The notes beneath the pieces were generated by a model, which saw nothing but the letters and a program-made list of their open reading frames with translations, was not told the DNA's origin and did no database searches. A DNA stretch of 64,000 nt, taken from contig NZ_JACBZR010000001.1 in the NCBI RefSeq assembly GCF_013408335.1, positions 3,038,001 to 3,102,000 of the forward strand, written 5' to 3'. Origin of the DNA: Nocardioides panzhihuensis (GTDB taxonomy: Bacteria; Actinomycetota; Actinomycetes; Propionibacteriales; Nocardioidaceae). The translations under genes and the position numbers were made by a program. Below, in pieces: positions 1 through 8,602 of the stretch (positions within the stretch are counted from its first letter, which is position 1; every line of letters begins with the position of its first letter).

Positions 1-38
1 CCTCCCCACAACACCGCGCCGCGGTGCACACTGGCGCC

Positions 39-641
39 ATGACCAACGAGACCCGGCGGCAACGCGACCCCGACCGCAAGGCGCGCATCCTGGCCGCAGC
101 CGCGGACCTGGCCGGACGCACGAGCTTCCATGACGTATCGATGGCCGACATCGGCGCGGAGGCCGGGATCGTGGGCTCGGGCATCTATAGGCACTTCGAC
201 AGCAAGACATCGATCCTCATCGCCTTGCTGGATCGCGTGATGAACCGAATCAGCTCCGGCGCCGAGGACATCGCCAAGGTCACCACCGACGACAGCGAGA
301 CACTGTCTGCGCTGGTCAGCGACCATATTCGGATCGCCATCGATGATCGCAACGTCTTGGCGGTCTACCACCGCGAGGTCGACAACCTCCCCGAGGAGGA
401 CCGTCGGAGACTGCGCCGGCTGCAACGGCTGTACATCGAGGAATGGGTCCACGTCCTCGCTCCGCTGCGATCCGATCTGACCGACCAGGAGGCGCGCCTC
501 ACGGTCCACGCCGCCATCGGCGCCATCCAGTCGATCTTGAACTTCAACCCCGAACTGCCGGATGACCGGCTCACCGAACTGCTCAGCCAGATGGCCCACG
601 CCTGCCTCGGCGTGGATCCGGCCCGGACGCCTCGGGGCTGA
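39..641 (+). CDS. TetR/AcrR family transcriptional regulator
   Basis: Predicted one-component repressor of 200 residues. An N-terminal TetR helix-turn-helix lies at about residues 10-60: AGIVGSGIYRHFDSK matches the recognition helix and the conserved YRHF turn. The rest is an alpha-helical ligand/dimerisation domain ending in LSQMAHACLGV. It resembles the second half of the double-TetR protein at 12493 (both have EEDRR/EEHRR followed by an EW motif and a VHA motif). The ATG at 39 was chosen, but a GTG at 24 is in frame and no stop separates it from the left edge, so a longer start outside the window is possible. No clear ribosome binding site is visible. Target genes are unknown. Confidence 0.8.
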   Translation: MTNETRRQRDPDRKARILAAAADLAGRTSFHDVSMADIGAEAGIVGSGIYRHFDSKTSILIALLDRVMNRISSGAEDIAKVTTDDSETLSALVSDHIRIAIDDRNVLAVYHREVDNLPEEDRRRLRRLQRLYIEEWVHVLAPLRSDLTDQEARLTVHAAIGAIQSILNFNPELPDDRLTELLSQMAHACLGVDPARTPRG

Positions 642-1308
642 TCTGGCGAGCACCGGCCCCGGCGGAGTCACGTCCCGGCGCCTCTTCTGGTCACGGGCGG
701 GCGTCCCAATCCAGTATGACCCTCGTCATCCCAAGTGATTGGCCTTTCACTCCAGAATCATGTAGGTCCTCCGGGCTCAGACGCCGGAGGAGCACACGCT
801 CGACCACACCAACAGGACCGCAGCGGAAGGACATCGACGACGATCAAGGATGAAAGGCGCGAGAGCTTCGATGCCGCCGACCACCTCGATGACGTCGTGA
901 GGTCGCCGGCCTCGTCGCCATCAATACCTTCGGCTGGACACTCCGCGGGATGGTCCGCCTAGCCTTGCTCGTCTTCGGATCAGCCCTGATGCGTGAGACA
1001 ACAACCCGCACCGGGCTCCTGGCCTGGGCCAGCGCCACACAAACCGCCTCGGGGCAGGCTGAGGCTCCAATCTCAGACCCCGGCCGCCGGGAAGAGCCCG
1101 TCCCACTCACCGAGTTCAGCGAAGGGGCGATGTGGCGGGGCACCCCAATGCCCCCGCTGACGCCGGAAGCGCGTCGCCGATTATGCGAGCGCGTGGACGC
1201 CGGACGTCCGATCTCGCATATCGCCGCGGAAGCCGGGATCTCTCGCCGCTGCCTGGTCACGTCGGTGAGCTCGCGGATCTCGATGGCACAGACCCTGAAT
1301 GTGACGCC
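642..1308. other. 667-bp gap with no intact gene
   Basis: Between the TetR gene and the end of the hydrolase gene no reading frame has convincing protein character. The only recognisable content is the IS481-type transposase scrap at 1145-1255. The stretch looks like decayed mobile-element or intergenic DNA. Confidence 0.55.
1145..1255 (+). mobile_element. IS481-family transposase N-terminal remnant
   Basis: This frame encodes about 37 residues containing PLTPEARRRLCERVDAGRP and AAEAGISRRCL. That is the typical N-terminal helix-turn-helix of IS481-type transposases (usually PLTPEGRRRL followed by HVAAEAGISRRCLAKW). Similarity stops right after RRCL, where the expected AKWYxRW and the DDE domain are missing, and no terminal inverted repeats were recognised. 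It is a dead fragment, suggesting past insertion and deletion. Family assignment rests on recognition of this motif alone. Confidence 0.6.
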
Positions 1309-2169
1309 TCAGGAGTGGGCCTCGAGCCATTCGATCACGTCCGCGGTGATCGCGTCGCGATTGGTCTCGTTGAAGATCTCGTGGCGCGCCCCGGGGTAGA
1401 GCGTGACCGTCACGTCCGTCAGCCCGGCGTCGCGATAGCGCTGGCCCAGCAGCTCGACCAGGGCCCCACCTGCGGCAAGCGGGTCCGCGTCGCCGGAGAC
1501 GATCGCGATCGGCAGATCGGAGCGGATGCCCTTCAGGGCCGCCGCGTCGCCCAGCCGCGCGGCACCGCCGAACAGCTGGGGCACGGCGGTGTCTGGGAGG
1601 TCGAACCCGGACAACGGGTCGGCGACGTACGCATCGACCTCGGCCTCGTCGCGCGAGAGCCACTCGTACCCGGTCCGGTGCTCGAACCCGGCGTTGAACG
1701 CCTCCAGTCCGATCGGGCCCTCGGCCTTCGAGAGCTCCGCGGCGAGCACGTCGAGTGCGGTCGAGCCGGACAGCACGACGCCATCGTAGAGCTCGGACCG
1801 GTCGAGGATCACCGTCTGTGCCGCGAAGGATCCCATCGAGTGCGCCACGAGGAACATCGGGACGCCGGGGAAGTCATCGCGCAGCGAGGCACCCACAGCA
1901 GCGACGTCGGCCACCAGTGCCTCGAAGTCGAAGTGCCCGAGCTGGTCGGCCGACGCGACGGACCCGCCGTGGCCACGGTGGTCGACGGCTCGGACGGCGT
2001 AGCCGGCCGCGACGAGGGCCCGGGCGAGACGGTCGTAGCGCTGCAGGTGCTCGGCGATGCCGTGGGCGACCTGCACGACGCCCCGCGGCGCGGGCAGTTC
2101 CTCCCCCCACGTCCGGACTGCGAGCGCCGTACCATCGGTCGGCGAGATGAATGTGGCGGTGCTGGACAT
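1309..2169 (-). CDS. Alpha/beta hydrolase, monoacylglycerol-lipase-like
   Basis: Protein of 286 residues of the serine-aminopeptidase/lysophospholipase (Hydrolase_4) type, which cleaves acylglycerols or related esters. Visible features are the HGIAEH oxyanion motif (residues 36-41), the nucleophile elbow AHSMGS with Ser111, Asp227 in SGDADP, and His263 in GARHEIFNE. Together these form an intact triad. No signal peptide is seen, so it is probably cytoplasmic. The ATG at 2169 is preceded by AGGAGG with 5-nt spacing. It lies downstream of icmF on the same strand, about 160 bp away, and may supply fatty acids. The exact substrate is unknown. Confidence 0.85.
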   Translation of the reverse strand: MSSTATFISPTDGTALAVRTWGEELPAPRGVVQVAHGIAEHLQRYDRLARALVAAGYAVRAVDHRGHGGSVASADQLGHFDFEALVADVAAVGASLRDDFPGVPMFLVAHSMGSFAAQTVILDRSELYDGVVLSGSTALDVLAAELSKAEGPIGLEAFNAGFEHRTGYEWLSRDEAEVDAYVADPLSGFDLPDTAVPQLFGGAARLGDAAALKGIRSDLPIAIVSGDADPLAAGGALVELLGQRYRDAGLTDVTVTLYPGARHEIFNETNRDAITADVIEWLEAHS

Positions 2170-2329
2170 GCGGCCTCCTGTGACTGGGTGCCCATGGTGC
2201 CACTTGCACGTCGGCCGGTCGCGTCATCGCGTGGCCCGGCGAATGGAGAAGTCACCATTCCTGGCGCTGCGCCCGAGGAAGGGCCACACGATGAGGAGCC
2301 GACCCGTGCCCGCCGACGGGACCGATCGC

Positions 2330-5300
2330 TCAGACGTTGCGGCGATACTGCCCGCCGGCCTCGAAGAACGCCTCGGTGACCTGGCCCAGGGTGCAGACCC
2401 GAGCGGCGTCCATGAGCACTGCGAAGACGTTCTCACCGCTCGCTGCCGCCTCCTTGAGCCGGGCCAGGGCCTCGGCAGCCTCGCTCCGGTGGGCGTCCTG
2501 GAAGTCGCGCACCCGGCGCAGCTGGGACTCCTTCTCCGAATCCGTGGCACGGGCCAGCTCGACGGTTACGTGGTCGGCCCCGTCCTCGGGGCGCCGGAAG
2601 GTGTTGACGCCGACGATCGGCAGCGTGCCGTCGTGCTTGCGGTGCTCGTAGAGCATCGACTCGTCCTGGATCTTGCCGCGCTGGTAGCCGGTCTCCATCG
2701 CGCCGAGCACGCCGCCGCGCTCGGAGATCCGCTCGAACTCGCGCAGCACCGCCTCCTCGACCAGGTCGGTCAGGTCGTCGATGATGAAGGAGCCCTGCAG
2801 CGGGTTCTCGTTCATCGCCAGGCCCCACTCGCGGTTGATGATCAGCTGGATCGCCAGCGCCCGACGCACCGAATCGGCGGACGGGGTCGTCACGGCTTCG
2901 TCGAAGGCGTTGGTGTGCAGCGAGTTGGCGTTGTCGTAGATCGCGATCAGCGCCTGCAGCGTGGTGCGGATGTCGTTGAAGTCCATCTCCTGCGCGTGCA
3001 GGGACCGACCGCTCGTCTGAACGTGGTACTTCAGCTTCTGCGAACGCTCCGAGGCGCCGTAGCGGTCCCGCATCGCGACCGCCCAGATCCGGCGGGCGAC
3101 GCGGCCGATGACGGAGTACTCCGGGTCCATCCCGTTGGAGAAGAAGAAGGACAGGTTGGGCGCGAAGTCGTCGATGTCCATCCCGCGGGCCAGGTAGGAC
3201 TCGACGTAGGTGAAGCCGTTGGCCAGCGTGAAGGCGAGCTGGGAGATGGGGTTCGCCCCGGCCTCGGCGATGTGATAGCCCGAGATCGAGACCGAGTAGA
3301 AGTTGCGCACCCCCTGCTCGATGAACCACTCCTGGATGTCGGCCATGCAGCGCAAGCTGAACTCCGTGGAGAACAGGCAGGTGTTCTGCCCCTGGTCCTC
3401 CTTGAGGATGTCGGCCTGCACGGTCCCGCGGACCGTCTGCAGCGCCTTCGCCGGGTCGATCCCGCGCTCGCGCGCCTGGTCGATCACGGTGTTGAGGAAG
3501 AACGCCAGCACGGTCGGGGCCGGGCCGTTGATGGTCATGCTGACACTCGTGGTGGGAGCGAGGAGATCGAAGCCGTCGTACAGCTCCTTCATGTCCTCCA
3601 AGGTGGCCACCGAGACCCCCGAGGTGCCGACCTTGCCGTAGATGTCGGGGCGCTCATCAGGGTCGCGGCCGTAGAGCGTGACCGAGTCGAACGCGGTCGA
3701 GAGCCGTGCAGCGGGCTGGCCCTCGGAGAGCATCTTGAAACGGCGGTTCGTACGGGCGGGGTCGCCCTCGCCGGCGAACATGCGTGCCGGGTCCTCGTTG
3801 GCCCGCTTGTAGGGAAAGACGCCCGCGGTGAACGGGAAGTGACCCGGCAGGTTCTCCCGGCGCCAGAACCGGACCATCTCGCCGTGGTCCTCGTACCGGG
3901 GCAGCGCCACCCGCGGCACCCGGTTGCCGCTGAGTGAGATCCGGCCCGGTTCCTCGGCGTACTCCTTCACGATGCCCGGCCAGGCAGCGATCCGGCTGGC
4001 GATCTCGGCGGGTACGTCTCGGCTGGTCGTCTCGGCCGCATCGCCGATCTCGGGGAGGTCGGCGGCCACCAGTGCGTACGCCTGGGCCCGGCGAGCCTGG
4101 GCCACCAGCTGCTCGGTGTCGGCGTGGTAGTCACGCACGGTCGCGGCGATATCGGCCAGGTAGCGCGCCCGGTCACCGGGGACCATCTCATGGGCGCCGC
4201 TGGAGTGCTTCACCGCGACCGGGGCGATGGTGCCCTCGGCGATGGCGAGTCCGTTCTTCGCCAACAGGCCACGGAGGTGCTGGTAAAGGGCCGTGACGCC
4301 GTCGTCGTTGAACGTCGCCGCAGAAGTGCCGAAGACCGGCATGTCCTCCCAGCTCGACCCGAAGTCCTCCCGGTTGCGGACCAGCTGACGGCCTACGTCA
4401 CGCAGCGCGTCGTCGGCGCCGCGGCGCTCGAACTTGTTGATCGCGACGACGTCGGCGAAGTCGAGCATGTCGATCTTCTCGAGCTGGCTGGCGGCGCCGA
4501 ACTCGGGCGTCATCACATACAGCGAGGTGCCGCGATCCTCCAGGAACGGGACGATTGCGGCGTCACCCTGGCCGATGCCGGGGGTCTCCACGATCACCAG
4601 GTCGAACCCGGCCGCGCGGACGATCGTCAGAACGTCCGCCAGGTGGTCGGGCACCTCGTGGGCGCCGCGGGTCGCCAGCGAACGGTAGTAGACCGGCCCC
4701 TCGACACCGTCCGAGGCCAGCGAGTTCATCCGGATCCGGTCACCCAGGAGCGCGCCCCCGCCGCGTCGCCGAGTGGGGTCGATCGCGACCACCGCGACGC
4801 GCAGCTTGTCCTCCTGGTCGACCCGCAGCCTCCGCACGAGCTCATCGGTCAGCGACGACTTGCCGGAGCCTCCGGTGCCGGTGATGCCGAGCATCGGCAC
4901 GACACGGTCAGCCGCGGCGGCCTCGAGCCTGTCGAGTACGTCGGCCGGCAGCCGACCCTGCTCGGCGCCGGTGATCGCCCGGGCGACCGAGGTACGGTCG
5001 CCGGCGATCACCTCCTCGGCGCTCACCGGCCGCTGCGCCCACAGGTCGACGTCGAGGTCGGCGACGACCGAGTTGATCATGCCGGCCAGCCCCATCCGCT
5101 GGCCGTCCTCCGGGGAGAAGATGGTGACCCCGGAGGCGCGCAGCCGGGCGATCTCCTCCGGCACGATCACCCCGCCGCCACCGCCGACGACCTTGATGTG
5201 CCCGGCGCCGCGCTCGCGCAGCGACTCCACCAGGTATTCGAAGTACTCCACGTGGCCGCCCTGGTAGGAGGAGACCGCGATCCCTTGTGCGTCCTCCTCG

Positions 5301-5473
5301 ATCGCCGCGTCGACGACCTCTTTCACCGAGCGGTTGTGGCCCAGGTGGATCACCTCGCAGCCCTGCGACTGGAAGATCCGGCGCATGATGTTGATCGCCG
5401 CGTCGTGGCCGTCGAACAGGGCGGCCGCGGTGACGATCCGGACGGGGTTTCGGGCGGTGTGGAGTTCGGTCAC
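2330..5473 (-). CDS. icmF: Fused isobutyryl-CoA mutase (IcmF)
   Basis: Adenosylcobalamin-dependent mutase of 1047 residues that interconverts isobutyryl-CoA and n-butyryl-CoA; some family members also accept related branched acyl-CoAs. Domain order is diagnostic of IcmF: an N-terminal B12-binding domain with DGHDAA (His24 as cobalt ligand), then a MeaB-like G-protein chaperone domain with Walker A GTGGSGKSS (199-207) and an NKFERRGA motif, then a C-terminal methylmalonyl-CoA-mutase-type substrate domain (about 560-1047). The length is normal for the family. The start is the GTG at 5473; no Shine-Dalgarno is seen and a -10-like hexamer lies just upstream, so the mRNA may be leaderless. A MarR gene lies 55 bp upstream on the same strand. 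Role: branched-chain acyl-CoA metabolism. Confidence 0.95.
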   Translation of the reverse strand: MTELHTARNPVRIVTAAALFDGHDAAINIMRRIFQSQGCEVIHLGHNRSVKEVVDAAIEEDAQGIAVSSYQGGHVEYFEYLVESLRERGAGHIKVVGGGGGVIVPEEIARLRASGVTIFSPEDGQRMGLAGMINSVVADLDVDLWAQRPVSAEEVIAGDRTSVARAITGAEQGRLPADVLDRLEAAAADRVVPMLGITGTGGSGKSSLTDELVRRLRVDQEDKLRVAVVAIDPTRRRGGGALLGDRIRMNSLASDGVEGPVYYRSLATRGAHEVPDHLADVLTIVRAAGFDLVIVETPGIGQGDAAIVPFLEDRGTSLYVMTPEFGAASQLEKIDMLDFADVVAINKFERRGADDALRDVGRQLVRNREDFGSSWEDMPVFGTSAATFNDDGVTALYQHLRGLLAKNGLAIAEGTIAPVAVKHSSGAHEMVPGDRARYLADIAATVRDYHADTEQLVAQARRAQAYALVAADLPEIGDAAETTSRDVPAEIASRIAAWPGIVKEYAEEPGRISLSGNRVPRVALPRYEDHGEMVRFWRRENLPGHFPFTAGVFPYKRANEDPARMFAGEGDPARTNRRFKMLSEGQPAARLSTAFDSVTLYGRDPDERPDIYGKVGTSGVSVATLEDMKELYDGFDLLAPTTSVSMTINGPAPTVLAFFLNTVIDQARERGIDPAKALQTVRGTVQADILKEDQGQNTCLFSTEFSLRCMADIQEWFIEQGVRNFYSVSISGYHIAEAGANPISQLAFTLANGFTYVESYLARGMDIDDFAPNLSFFFSNGMDPEYSVIGRVARRIWAVAMRDRYGASERSQKLKYHVQTSGRSLHAQEMDFNDIRTTLQALIAIYDNANSLHTNAFDEAVTTPSADSVRRALAIQLIINREWGLAMNENPLQGSFIIDDLTDLVEEAVLREFERISERGGVLGAMETGYQRGKIQDESMLYEHRKHDGTLPIVGVNTFRRPEDGADHVTVELARATDSEKESQLRRVRDFQDAHRSEAAEALARLKEAAASGENVFAVLMDAARVCTLGQVTEAFFEAGGQYRRNV

Positions 5474-5479
5474 ACCAAG

Positions 5480-5499
5480 ATACTATGACGTCCAATCAT
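5480..5499 (-). promoter_or_regulatory. Possible icmF promoter and small inverted repeat
   Basis: On the minus strand a -10-like TAGTAT (5485-5480) ends six bases before the GTG start of icmF, which would give a leaderless transcript. It abuts an ATGA-N7-TCAT inverted repeat (5485-5499) that could be an operator for the neighbouring MarR protein. No good -35 is visible. Low confidence. Confidence 0.3.
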
Positions 5500-5528
5500 T
5501 TTTCGGTAGTGGTTCGCTCACCAGTTGG

Positions 5529-6017
5529 TCAGCGGACCGGGTCCCCGGCATCCGCGCGCAGCAACGCCAGCTGCCGGGTCAACGTCTCGACGCCGTCGGG
5601 GTCGAGGCCGGGCGCCGTGAAGACCTCAGCGTTCAGCTCGGCCGTGGCGTCCTCGACCACGCGCACGGCAGCCGCGGTGAGGGTCGCCAGTACGACTCGG
5701 CCGTCCTCGGCACTACGGACTCGGGCGACGTACCCCTGTCTCTCCAGCCGGGCCACCGCGCTGGTCACGCTGGTCGGATGCACCTGGAGGAGCGACCCCA
5801 ACCGGGTCATCGGCATCCGCCCGGCGCGCGAGAATGCCAGAACCCGGAGGATCTCGTAGCGGGCGAAGGTCAGGTCGTACGTCCTCAACACGGCGTCGAT
5901 GCGCTCGATCATCAGCTGGTGAACGCGCACCAGAGAGGTCACCATCGCCATCCCGTCCGCAGCCTCGGCCCAGCCGTGCGCCACCCACTGACGGTGCGCT
6001 TCCTCGATCGGATCCAT
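5529..6017 (-). CDS. MarR family transcriptional regulator
   Basis: Protein of 162 residues with a winged helix-turn-helix: MTRLGSLLQVHPTSVTSAVARLERQG is the recognition region at about residues 75-100 and VRSAEDGRVVLATLT the wing. Flanking helices would form the dimer interface. MarR proteins usually bind small aromatic or acyl ligands and repress adjacent genes. It ends 55 bp upstream of icmF on the same strand, so it may control or be co-transcribed with the mutase. The ATG at 6017 has a weak AGG-type ribosome binding site. Confidence 0.85.
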   Translation of the reverse strand: MDPIEEAHRQWVAHGWAEAADGMAMVTSLVRVHQLMIERIDAVLRTYDLTFARYEILRVLAFSRAGRMPMTRLGSLLQVHPTSVTSAVARLERQGYVARVRSAEDGRVVLATLTAAAVRVVEDATAELNAEVFTAPGLDPDGVETLTRQLALLRADAGDPVR

Positions 6018-6205
6018 CTGCTCAACCTAGCGGCACGTGAAGCCGAACCCGAAAGAGCCCGCCCGCGAATTACCTGGATGTCCTCGTATCTGCCCGTAGG
6101 CACGGTCCTACCCGGAGGGAGGAGGACCTCACCCCCGCGAGGTGACGCTGGCCGACGACTTCGGTTCTACCGTCCATTGACAGACTCACGAGATGGAGTG
6201 AACGG

Positions 6206-6304
6206 ATGAGCCGGACACGGCGCACAGCAGCACCTCGACGCGAGGCTCTCGCGTCCAAGCACGCGCGCCTGCGCGGGCACGAGCGACGCAAGGCACTGCG
6301 CTGA
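6206..6304 (+). CDS. 32-residue basic ORF coupled to SMR transporter
   Basis: This small ORF encodes MSRTRRTAAPRREALASKHA followed by RLRGHERRKALR; nearly half the residues are Arg, Lys or His. It is preceded by GGAG (6195-6198), 7 nt before the ATG, a better ribosome binding site than that of the gene after it. Its TGA overlaps the ATG of the SMR gene (6302-6306), so the two are probably translationally coupled. It may be a leader peptide controlling efflux-pump translation or a small RNA- or membrane-binding protein. I do not recognise a family. Confidence 0.5.
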   Translation: MSRTRRTAAPRREALASKHARLRGHERRKALR

Positions 6305-6621
6305 TGTGGGGGTGGCTGGCACTGGCCATCGGCAGCGAGGTCACCGCGACCATGAGCCTGCGGAGCTCCCAGGGCTTCACCAATCTCGTGCCGTCGGTTG
6401 TCGTCGTCGTCGGCTACAGCTTTTCGTTCTATGCACTCTCTCAGGCGCTCGTGAGAGGGATGCCTGTCGCCACGGCGTACACGATCTGGTGCGGCATCGG
6501 GATCTCCCTCATCACTCTCCTGAGCGCAGTCCTGTTCGACGAGCGGCCGAGCCCTGTCCAACTGGCGGGGATCATCCTGGTCGCGATCGGCGTGGTCACA
6601 CTTCAGGCCGGATCCGCCTGA
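6304..6621 (+). CDS. Small multidrug resistance (SMR) family transporter
   Basis: Inner-membrane protein of 105 residues with four predicted membrane helices, of the EmrE/QacE/Gdx proton-coupled antiporter family. The essential membrane glutamate is present as Glu12 in ALAIGSEVTATMSLRSSQGF, and the conserved AYTIWCGIG and WYxxF-like segments (here GYSFSFYALS) are visible. SMR proteins work as antiparallel homodimers or paired heterodimers; no second SMR gene is adjacent. Substrates may be quaternary cations or guanidinium and cannot be told apart here. The ATG at 6304 overlaps the stop of the 32-residue ORF upstream. Confidence 0.9.
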   Translation: MWGWLALAIGSEVTATMSLRSSQGFTNLVPSVVVVVGYSFSFYALSQALVRGMPVATAYTIWCGIGISLITLLSAVLFDERPSPVQLAGIILVAIGVVTLQAGSA

Positions 6622-6751
6622 GCCGCGTAGCTGACTCGACCGGCGCGTCCAAGTTCTCAAACCAACCCGCTGTTGACCCCGCTCGACCGAGCCGCCGGCC
6701 TCCAGGTCCGCAAGGCGCTGCCCGCGTTCACAACGTCACGGGGAAGTAGGT

Positions 6752-7231
6752 CTAGGCTGCCGCCTCCTCGACAGCAGTCTCTTGCCGCGTAGGGAGCCTG
6801 GGCGCGTCCAGCTGACCACGGAAGCGGCAGCAGGAGTATGCGATCGTGCCCAGTCCGATCATGCCCGCGACGATCTGCGTGACGGCCACAGCAACGCCGC
6901 CGGGCAGCCACCAGATCCCGGGGACCGGCCACCAGGACGGCGCCGGTGGACTCCAGGCCCAAAGAAACCCACATCCGATGATGCCGAGGGCCAGGGTCGC
7001 CGCGAGGACGATGCGCGGCCACGTCGCGACGCTGTGGGCGGCACCCTGGAGAGCGCGTCGTCGCACCGGGGCGAGCCAGCGCTCGGCCCAGGCGTGGTCT
7101 CGAGCCAGCAGCGTCAGGCCGGCGCACGTCATCAGCAGCCCGGGACCTGGGAGGACAAGGGCCGCGACGCCGGCTGCGACGAGCAGCCATGCCACCGTCT
7201 CGCGCAGCACCCGGCCGGTGCCGGAGCCCAT
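6752..7231 (-). CDS. PGPGW-family membrane protein
   Basis: Protein of 159 residues with the LPGPGLL motif in the first membrane segment (about residues 12-32), followed by GLTLLARDHAWAERWLAPVRR. This is the signature of the actinobacterial PGPGW transmembrane family (putative Tat-dependent or cell-envelope proteins of unknown function). Two more hydrophobic segments follow (about 65-85 and 100-125), then a polar tail. The ATG at 7231 was chosen because upstream starts would overlap the lytic transglycosylase gene, which ends at 7261 on the same strand. Function unknown. Confidence 0.7.
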   Translation of the reverse strand: MGSGTGRVLRETVAWLLVAAGVAALVLPGPGLLMTCAGLTLLARDHAWAERWLAPVRRRALQGAAHSVATWPRIVLAATLALGIIGCGFLWAWSPPAPSWWPVPGIWWLPGGVAVAVTQIVAGMIGLGTIAYSCCRFRGQLDAPRLPTRQETAVEEAAA

Positions 7232-7260
7232 GGCCGGTCCCAGGTCGCCGCGTGGCCGCC

Positions 7261-8493
7261 TCACTGCACCAGGTCGTCGATGCACTGGTTCCAGGCCAGC
7301 AGGTCGAGCCGGCTCACACCCTCCGCCGTGCACCGGGTGATGGCCTGGGTGAGGGTCAAGACCTGATCGACCGGTTCGTCGACAGGGCTCGGGAGCGGCT
7401 CGGCGACCTTCTCGAGAGTCCCCTCGACCTCTTCCTGCACCTGCTCGGGCGGCGATTCCGGAGCCTCCTGCGGAGCCGACGGCTCCGGCTTGGCCTCAGG
7501 CTGGCCTTCCGTGCCCGTCTGGTCACCAGCATCCGCCGGAGCAGAGCTCGGGTGATCGGTGGAACCGGCGCCGTGGCGGGCCGGCCGCCTTGGGCTCGGC
7601 ACCTTCTGCCCATCAACAGACCCACCGCGACCCGACTGGTACGAGCCGTCCATGGCGGCCACAGCAGGCGCGATGTCGGTGGGAACAGCGGTGTAGCCGC
7701 CCTTGACGTACGCCCCCCGAGTGCGCAGCACCATGTCGGCGTAGGACTGCGAGTGGTTGTAGCGAAGAACCGCTGCACGACGACCGGCCTCGTCGCCAAG
7801 GTCACGGGGGCCCGAGCACAGGTACACCGCTGCCGCCAACGCAGCGTCATCGATGTCCTGGGGGTCCCGCCGCCCGTCCCCGTCGGCATCCACGCCGACG
7901 GACGACCACGTGGTGGGGATGAACTGCATCGGGCCGACAGCACGATCCCAGACCTCGTCACGGTCGTACTGCCCGGCATCGGTGTCCCCGATCGCCCGGG
8001 TCTTGTTCGTCCCGTCCAAAGGGATGCCGTAGATGCCCGGACGCGAGACACCGTCGGTGCCCAGCGTGTTGCCGTTGTAGCGGCCGTGGTCCGACTCCAC
8101 GTGGCCCACCGCCGCGAGCAGCTGCCAGTCGAGGTTGCACGTCGCGTCGGCGGCATTGATGACCGTCTCGGCGCGCTGATAGGCAGCGAGCGCGGCGCTC
8201 GGGATGCCCTTGGCCGAAGAAGCCGCCACGACCTGCGCAGCACGCCTCTGCGGGACACCGACCCCGACGACAGCGGGTCGCGAGTAGCTCGCCGGGTCCT
8301 CGAGCGCCGCTGTCGGCACCGAGACATCCTCGGGATGCGCGGTCCGCGGCTCGTTCCCGCTGACGAACGCGTACGGGTTGGCCACATGGGCGGTCCATGC
8401 GACCGACAGGACGACCAGTGGGACCAGCGCGGCCACATGCCTCGGCACCTTCGTGGTCGACGCGTGGCTGGAACGGCGATCTGTGGTGGACAT
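7261..8493 (-). CDS. Lytic murein transglycosylase, MltB/SLT_2 type
   Basis: Secreted or membrane-anchored peptidoglycan hydrolase of 410 residues that cleaves the MurNAc-GlcNAc bond. A single N-terminal membrane segment (VAALVPLVVLSVAWTAHV, about 20-37) is followed by the catalytic domain at about 105-270. AAVGHVESDHGRY contains the catalytic Glu, and the MltB hallmark AVGPMQFIPTTW is present. DADGDGRRDPQDIDDAALAAA is the usual calcium-like loop and helix. The C-terminal tail of about 120 residues is rich in Pro, Glu and Ser and probably spans or binds the wall. Start ATG 8493 has GGAGG with 6-nt spacing. Confidence 0.9.
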   Translation of the reverse strand: MSTTDRRSSHASTTKVPRHVAALVPLVVLSVAWTAHVANPYAFVSGNEPRTAHPEDVSVPTAALEDPASYSRPAVVGVGVPQRRAAQVVAASSAKGIPSAALAAYQRAETVINAADATCNLDWQLLAAVGHVESDHGRYNGNTLGTDGVSRPGIYGIPLDGTNKTRAIGDTDAGQYDRDEVWDRAVGPMQFIPTTWSSVGVDADGDGRRDPQDIDDAALAAAVYLCSGPRDLGDEAGRRAAVLRYNHSQSYADMVLRTRGAYVKGGYTAVPTDIAPAVAAMDGSYQSGRGGSVDGQKVPSPRRPARHGAGSTDHPSSAPADAGDQTGTEGQPEAKPEPSAPQEAPESPPEQVQEEVEGTLEKVAEPLPSPVDEPVDQVLTLTQAITRCTAEGVSRLDLLAWNQCIDDLVQ

Positions 8494-8562
8494 GGCGCCT
8501 CCGTAGGGGAATCTGCAGTCAGGTTCCGACCGTACGAAGGATGTGGCATCCGTCACATCACT

Positions 8563-8590
8563 CTGCGGGGGGTTACTCCACCCCCCGCAG
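8563..8590. terminator. GC-rich hairpin between LuxR and transglycosylase genes
   Basis: A perfect 10-bp inverted repeat (CTGCGGGGGG / CCCCCCGCAG) with an 8-nt loop lies 13 bp past the stop of the LuxR gene and about 70 bp upstream of the transglycosylase start. No T-tract follows on the minus strand, so it may be a terminator or attenuator, or an operator for the transglycosylase gene. Confidence 0.45.
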
Positions 8591-8602
8591 GGGCAATCCA
8601 CC

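Noticed and set aside
1132..2379. Long plus-strand reading frame opposite the hydrolase
   Set aside because: Arg/Gly/Val-rich shadow translation with no domain; the minus-strand hydrolase has an intact catalytic triad.
6100..6240. Guanidine (ykkC-type) riboswitch before the SMR gene
   Set aside because: Fragments such as CACGAGATGG and GGACACGG recall the motif, but the conserved AAAAGCCCGGGAGA-like end and helices are missing and the region overlaps a coding small ORF.
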